A stretch of 64,000 nt of DNA. It comes from CAVVKW01 sp963761705. GTDB lineage: Bacteria; Verrucomicrobiota; Verrucomicrobiia; Chthoniobacterales; JAATET01. The stretch is from the NCBI GenBank assembly GCA_963761705.1, contig CAVXHK010000004.1, forward strand, positions 186,001-250,000, read 5' to 3'. The notes below the pieces were generated by a model that worked only from the letters and a program-made list of their open reading frames with translations, made no database searches and had not been told where the DNA came from. Position numbers and translations under genes: made by a program. This document shows, piece after piece, positions 60,952 through 64,000 of this stretch. Within the stretch, counting starts at the first letter, position 1. Each line of letters starts with the position of its first letter.

Positions 60952-62349
60952 CTAGCGGTAGCCGAAGAGCTGGCGATTTTTGATGATCGAGGCGACGTCG
61001 GGGGAGACGAGGTTTTCCCATTCTGGATCGGAGCGGCGGATGTGCGCGAGGACGTCGGCGGAGCGGATGCCAAGGTAGTCGGGGTTGTAATTTTCCATCG
61101 GGATGATGAAGCGATTTTCGAGGAGGTGGGTGTAGAGGTGCTTGAGGTTCGGCGCGACCTGGCACTGGTCTGCGGGAACGATGGTGCCGTCTTCCTGCTT
61201 GAAAGGATAGACGTAGAGTTTGACGCCGGTTTTGAAGAGCCGTCCGAGGCCTTCGAGGATGCCGCCCTCGAGTTCGGTGTAATATTTTTCTTCGAAAAGA
61301 TCCTGCAGCGCGGGGAGACCCATCGGGAGGCCGATGAGGCGGTCGGTGTAGCGGGTGAGGTAGGCGATGAGGCGGTGGTAGTGGCCGTAATTGCTGATGA
61401 GGACAGTGCGGCCGAGGGCGGCAAGCATGTCGACGCGGTCGAGGAAATCGCGGAGGTCGAGTTCGCCGCCGGAGAGGAGATTCTGCATGGTGATCTCCAT
61501 GAGGACCTCGGGTTCTTCGCCCCGGAGTCGCTCCTCGGTGAGAAACATCGTGCGGGCGCAGTCGAGCATGTCGTTGGTGACGTGCGTGACGGGGCGGAAG
61601 GAGCCGCGCTCGATGAGGAGGTTCTTTTTGTAGAAGGCGTCGGCGGCGTTGATGACTTCGCCGTTCGCCCGGAAGAGGGCGGCTTTCGTGAGGCCCTGCG
61701 AGACGAGCTGGAGGGCCATGAGGCGATTGTCGACGGACACAAAATCCGGGCCGGAGAAGCGGATCATGTCCACCTCGATCCGCTTGTTCGTGAGGTCGTC
61801 GAGGAGGGAGCCGATGAGGGCCTCGGGGCGGTGATTGAGGTAGAACGCGCCGTAGATGAGGTTGACGCCGATGATGCCAAGGGCCTCCTGCTGGGTGAGG
61901 TTGTCGACGTCCAGCATGCGGACGTGGAGAATGATCTCGTTGAAGGGGGCGCGGGGGGAGGTCTGGAAGCGGAGGCCGAGCCAGCCGTGGGATTCGTCGT
62001 GGGTGCGGAAGCTGCGGGCGGCAACGGTATCGGCAAAAGCGAAGAAATTGCGGTCGCCGCCGACGGTGGCGTCAAGGCGTTCGATGAGGAGATCGAACTC
62101 GTGGGTGAGCATGGTGTCGAGGCGTCGGCGGCTGACGTAGCGACCGGCGGAGCCGTAGATGGCGTCGGAAAACGTCATGTCGTAGGCCGAGATGGTCTTG
62201 GCGACGGTCCCGGCGGCGGCCCCGACGTGGAAGAAGCGGCGGGCGACTTCTTGGCCAGCGCCGATTTCGGCAAACGTGCCGTAGATGCGCTGATCCATGT
62301 TGACCTGAAAGGCCTTCTTATTGCATTGGAGATCGAAGTTTCCGTCCAT
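60952..62349 (-). CDS. Conserved protein of unknown function (465 aa)
   Basis: A 465-residue soluble protein from ATG 62349 (MDGNFDLQCNKKAFQVNMDQ). Conserved-looking stretches include TFAEIGAGQEVARRFFHVGA near 28-47, FAFADTVAARSF near 103-114 and GDLDLRDFLDRVDML-like text in the middle; LISNYGHYHRLIAYL and GLPALQDLFEEKYYTELEGG follow. I remember this as a widespread family in Verrucomicrobia and cyanobacteria that has carried several conflicting automatic names, so none is given here. No catalytic motif or membrane segment is evident. The extended frame to 62499 has no start advantage. Confidence 0.75.
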   Translation of the reverse strand: MDGNFDLQCNKKAFQVNMDQRIYGTFAEIGAGQEVARRFFHVGAAAGTVAKTISAYDMTFSDAIYGSAGRYVSRRRLDTMLTHEFDLLIERLDATVGGDRNFFAFADTVAARSFRTHDESHGWLGLRFQTSPRAPFNEIILHVRMLDVDNLTQQEALGIIGVNLIYGAFYLNHRPEALIGSLLDDLTNKRIEVDMIRFSGPDFVSVDNRLMALQLVSQGLTKAALFRANGEVINAADAFYKKNLLIERGSFRPVTHVTNDMLDCARTMFLTEERLRGEEPEVLMEITMQNLLSGGELDLRDFLDRVDMLAALGRTVLISNYGHYHRLIAYLTRYTDRLIGLPMGLPALQDLFEEKYYTELEGGILEGLGRLFKTGVKLYVYPFKQEDGTIVPADQCQVAPNLKHLYTHLLENRFIIPMENYNPDYLGIRSADVLAHIRRSDPEWENLVSPDVASIIKNRQLFGYR

Positions 62350-62588
62350 GGGCGCGGATGGTATCAGCGGGGGCAAATCGGTCGAACGCGAATCCAAACC
62401 CGGTTTTGAACGGAAGGTAACGGAGGCAACAGAGGGACGATGGGTGATCCGTCCGGCTCCCGCCGGCGCGGGCTCCCGGTGGCCGAGTGATTGCATCAAA
62501 GATTCACGAGATCTTCATTGGGATTTCACGGTAGGGTGGAACAATCCAAACAATGTCGGGTATCGCTGAAGCGGAACGGATCGGGGCG

Positions 62589-63389
62589 ATGACTCGTCGG
62601 GTGCTCATTCGAGGTGGGGTTGCGGCGGTGGCGCTGGCGGGAGCGGGGGCGGCGTGGGCTGGAGGTGTGGAGTTGGAATGGATCGAGGTGCGGCGGGTGC
62701 GGCTGGACTTGGGGTTTGGGAGGGATCTGCGGGTGGTGGCGGTGAGCGATCTGCACTTTGATCCGGAATACGAGGTCGACTATCTCCGGCGGGCGATGGC
62801 GCGAATCGCTGGGTTGGAACCAGACGTTTTTGTGGTCTGCGGCGATCTGTTTTCCCACGACGGACGGCGGGCGGCGGATCTGGCGGAGATCTTGGCGCTC
62901 GTTCAGGCTCCGCTGGGAACGTTTGTAGCACTGGGGAATCATGATTTCTGGTCGGGGGAGAAGCGGATCGCCAAGGCTCTGAGTGCGGTGGGGATTCGGG
63001 TGCTGCGGAACGAGTGCGTGGCGCTGCCGGGGTTTGACGGTTGTTACTTGAGCGGGTTGGAGAGCTACTGGGCCGGGAAGCCAGATCCGGGAGTGTTGGT
63101 GGCTACGCCGGCGGACTCGCGGCACATCTTACTGGTTCACGAGCCGGATCCCTTTGATGAGATCACGGACCCGCGGGTGCGGCTGCAGGTGTCGGGGCAT
63201 ACCCACGGCGGGCAGGTGAGGTTGCCGCTGATCGGGGCATTGCGGTTGCCGAGTTGGGGGAAGCGGTATGACGAGGGGTTGTTTGAGGAAGGGGGGCGGT
63301 ATCTTTACGTGACGCGGGGGTTGGGGTCGCTGCGGCCGCACGTGCGGTTTCTTTGCCGTCCGGAGGTGACGGTGTTTGAAATGAGATGA
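62589..63389 (+). CDS. Metallophosphoesterase (YkuE-like), Tat-exported
   Basis: A 266-residue calcineurin-like phosphoesterase. MTRRVLIRGGVAAVALAGAG is a twin-arginine signal (RRVLIRGG then an Ala-rich core). Metal-binding motifs in order: VVAVSDLHFD near 41-50 (DxH), VVCGDLFSHDG near 79-89 (GDxx), ALGNHDFW near 113-120 (GNHD), LLVHEPDPF near 178-186 and VSGHTHGGQV near 199-208 (GHTHGGQ). This is the YkuE/LpxH-like branch with membrane-lipid or nucleotide substrates. ATG 62589 is chosen to give a clean Tat signal; ATG 62553 is also open. Confidence 0.92.
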   Translation: MTRRVLIRGGVAAVALAGAGAAWAGGVELEWIEVRRVRLDLGFGRDLRVVAVSDLHFDPEYEVDYLRRAMARIAGLEPDVFVVCGDLFSHDGRRAADLAEILALVQAPLGTFVALGNHDFWSGEKRIAKALSAVGIRVLRNECVALPGFDGCYLSGLESYWAGKPDPGVLVATPADSRHILLVHEPDPFDEITDPRVRLQVSGHTHGGQVRLPLIGALRLPSWGKRYDEGLFEEGGRYLYVTRGLGSLRPHVRFLCRPEVTVFEMR

Positions 63390-63474
63390 AATCGGCTCTG
63401 GCTGACGCGGATTTCCGCAGATGCGGCGGCGGGAGGCTACCGCTCGCACGCGGCGCCGCGTGCGTTGCCCATCC

Positions 63475-64000
63475 TTATTTACCGCAGATTTGGACGATGA
63501 GGCGGTCGAGAACGACGGATTCGGCGAGTTGGGTGGTGACCAGCGTGCGGTTGGCTTCCGCGCACGCGAGGTAGGCGGTCTCCAACTCGGTGATCTCGAA
63601 GCGGCGGCTGTTGGCGGCGGCGATGCCGAGGGGGTAAGTGCTCAACGTGCCGTCCTTCTTCCGGGGGAGGTGCGCGGTGGCGCTGTCGGGAAGCTTCTTC
63701 AAGGCTCCGCTGAAGAATTGGGGTTGGGCGGGGACCGGGATGCGGTGGCGGTCCATGAGGTCTTTGACGAGGAGGAGGTTGCGGACGGTGGGGATGATGG
63801 CGGCGAGCAGGATGCCGACCGCTTTTTCGCCCTGAGTGAAGAGTTGGGTGAGGGTGGCGAGGCTGAGGAGGAGGTCGCGTTTGGCGATGGAGTTGCTGAG
63901 GTCGAAGATGCCGCCGGTTCGGGTGGTTGGGACGAGGGCACGGATGTCGTCTTCGGTGAGTTCGTGATCGGGGGGGAAAGCGAGACTGAGTTTCTCGAGT
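63475..64000 (-). CDS. holA: DNA polymerase III delta subunit (5' end outside window)
   Basis: C-terminal 174 codons of HolA, the clamp-loader delta subunit. The visible part reads EKLSLAFPPDHELTEDDIRA, TRTGGIFDLSNSIAKRDLLL, then a helical collar region GEKAVGILLAAIIPTVRNLL and the final ESVVLDRLIVQICGK with the stop at 63475. The LTEDDIRALV and IFDLSNSIAKRD segments are characteristic of the delta lid and collar domains. It runs off the right edge of the window, so the AAA+ domain is not seen. Confidence 0.9.
   Translation of the reverse strand, partial: LEKLSLAFPPDHELTEDDIRALVPTTRTGGIFDLSNSIAKRDLLLSLATLTQLFTQGEKAVGILLAAIIPTVRNLLLVKDLMDRHRIPVPAQPQFFSGALKKLPDSATAHLPRKKDGTLSTYPLGIAAANSRRFEITELETAYLACAEANRTLVTTQLAESVVLDRLIVQICGK

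Noticed and set aside
60577..62409. A 610-codon plus-strand frame opposite the unknown protein and phosphodiesterase genes
   Set aside because: Val/Glu/Asp/Gly-rich shadow without any motif; it crosses two real minus-strand genes.

Overview
The window reads as a chromosome segment of a GC-rich Gram-negative bacterium, most likely a member of the Verrucomicrobiota. The signs are a PEP-CTERM-tailed, very large beta-rich surface protein, a GH110-type alpha-galactosidase remnant, a heparinase II/III-type polysaccharide lyase, a tandem intergenic 21-bp minisatellite, four-helix-bundle (23S rRNA IVS-type) genes with their dispersed repeats, and the local order of gap, pgk and tpiA. The phylum call is an inference from gene content; there is no rRNA in the window. 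No tRNA, rRNA, CRISPR array, complete insertion sequence or prophage was found.

Layout. 1-2.9 kb: the left edge of a heavy-metal-type RND efflux operon on the minus strand (Cys/His-rich secreted protein, outer-membrane channel, periplasmic adaptor). 3.0-14.4 kb: a defence and toxin-antitoxin island. It holds a five-hairpin cluster, an XRE/ImmA antitoxin with a PIN-like partner, a degenerate 21-bp minisatellite, a Panacea (DUF4065) antitoxin with its partner toxin, a type III restriction-modification pair (mod, res), an Mrr type IV endonuclease, and a HipA-like kinase / DUF3037 / HipS-like trio. A decaying NERD membrane protein closes the island at 15.4 kb.

15.4-21.5 kb: glycolysis and housekeeping: tpiA, pgk, a four-helix-bundle gene flanked by inverted copies of a dispersed repeat, gap read open from aroK without a stop, cspA, then purE and a Sua5-type gene on the plus strand. 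21.5-28.1 kb: two large secreted or surface proteins and a Gfo/Idh/MocA oxidoreductase. 28.2-34.7 kb: a zone of gene decay (truncated GH110 and sugar ABC permease abutting each other, a multiply frameshifted DACNV sensor gene ending in TGACCCCGGCAT repeats) around intact hydrolases and murJ. 34.7-40.5 kb: a seven-gene minus-strand operon rich in short-chain dehydrogenases under a divergent HxlR regulator. 40.7-43 kb: GyrI-like protein, D-lactate-type dehydrogenase and a lactate permease remnant.

43-57.5 kb: core genes: rpoN, a FAD dehydrogenase, a lipoprotein with a clear terminator, tmk, the Mrp ATPase, the pyrR-pyrB-pyrC-tgt operon with a PyrR-binding hairpin and a 14-codon leader ORF in its leader, two secreted proteins, and nadB-panC-secG. 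57.5-64 kb: a frameshifted heparinase-family gene, a glycerophosphodiester phosphodiesterase, a conserved unknown protein, a Tat-exported metallophosphoesterase, and the 3' end of holA.

The most interesting places are the kinase/DUF3037/HipS-like trio, the Panacea pair, the mod gene with an apparently imported specificity region and a frameshifted 5' end, the pyr leader, the aroK-gap open reading frame, and the four-helix-bundle gene packaged between inverted dispersed repeats. Many accessory genes carry single-base frameshifts while the core genes are intact, so either accessory decay or an indel-prone assembly must be considered when reading the pseudogene calls.
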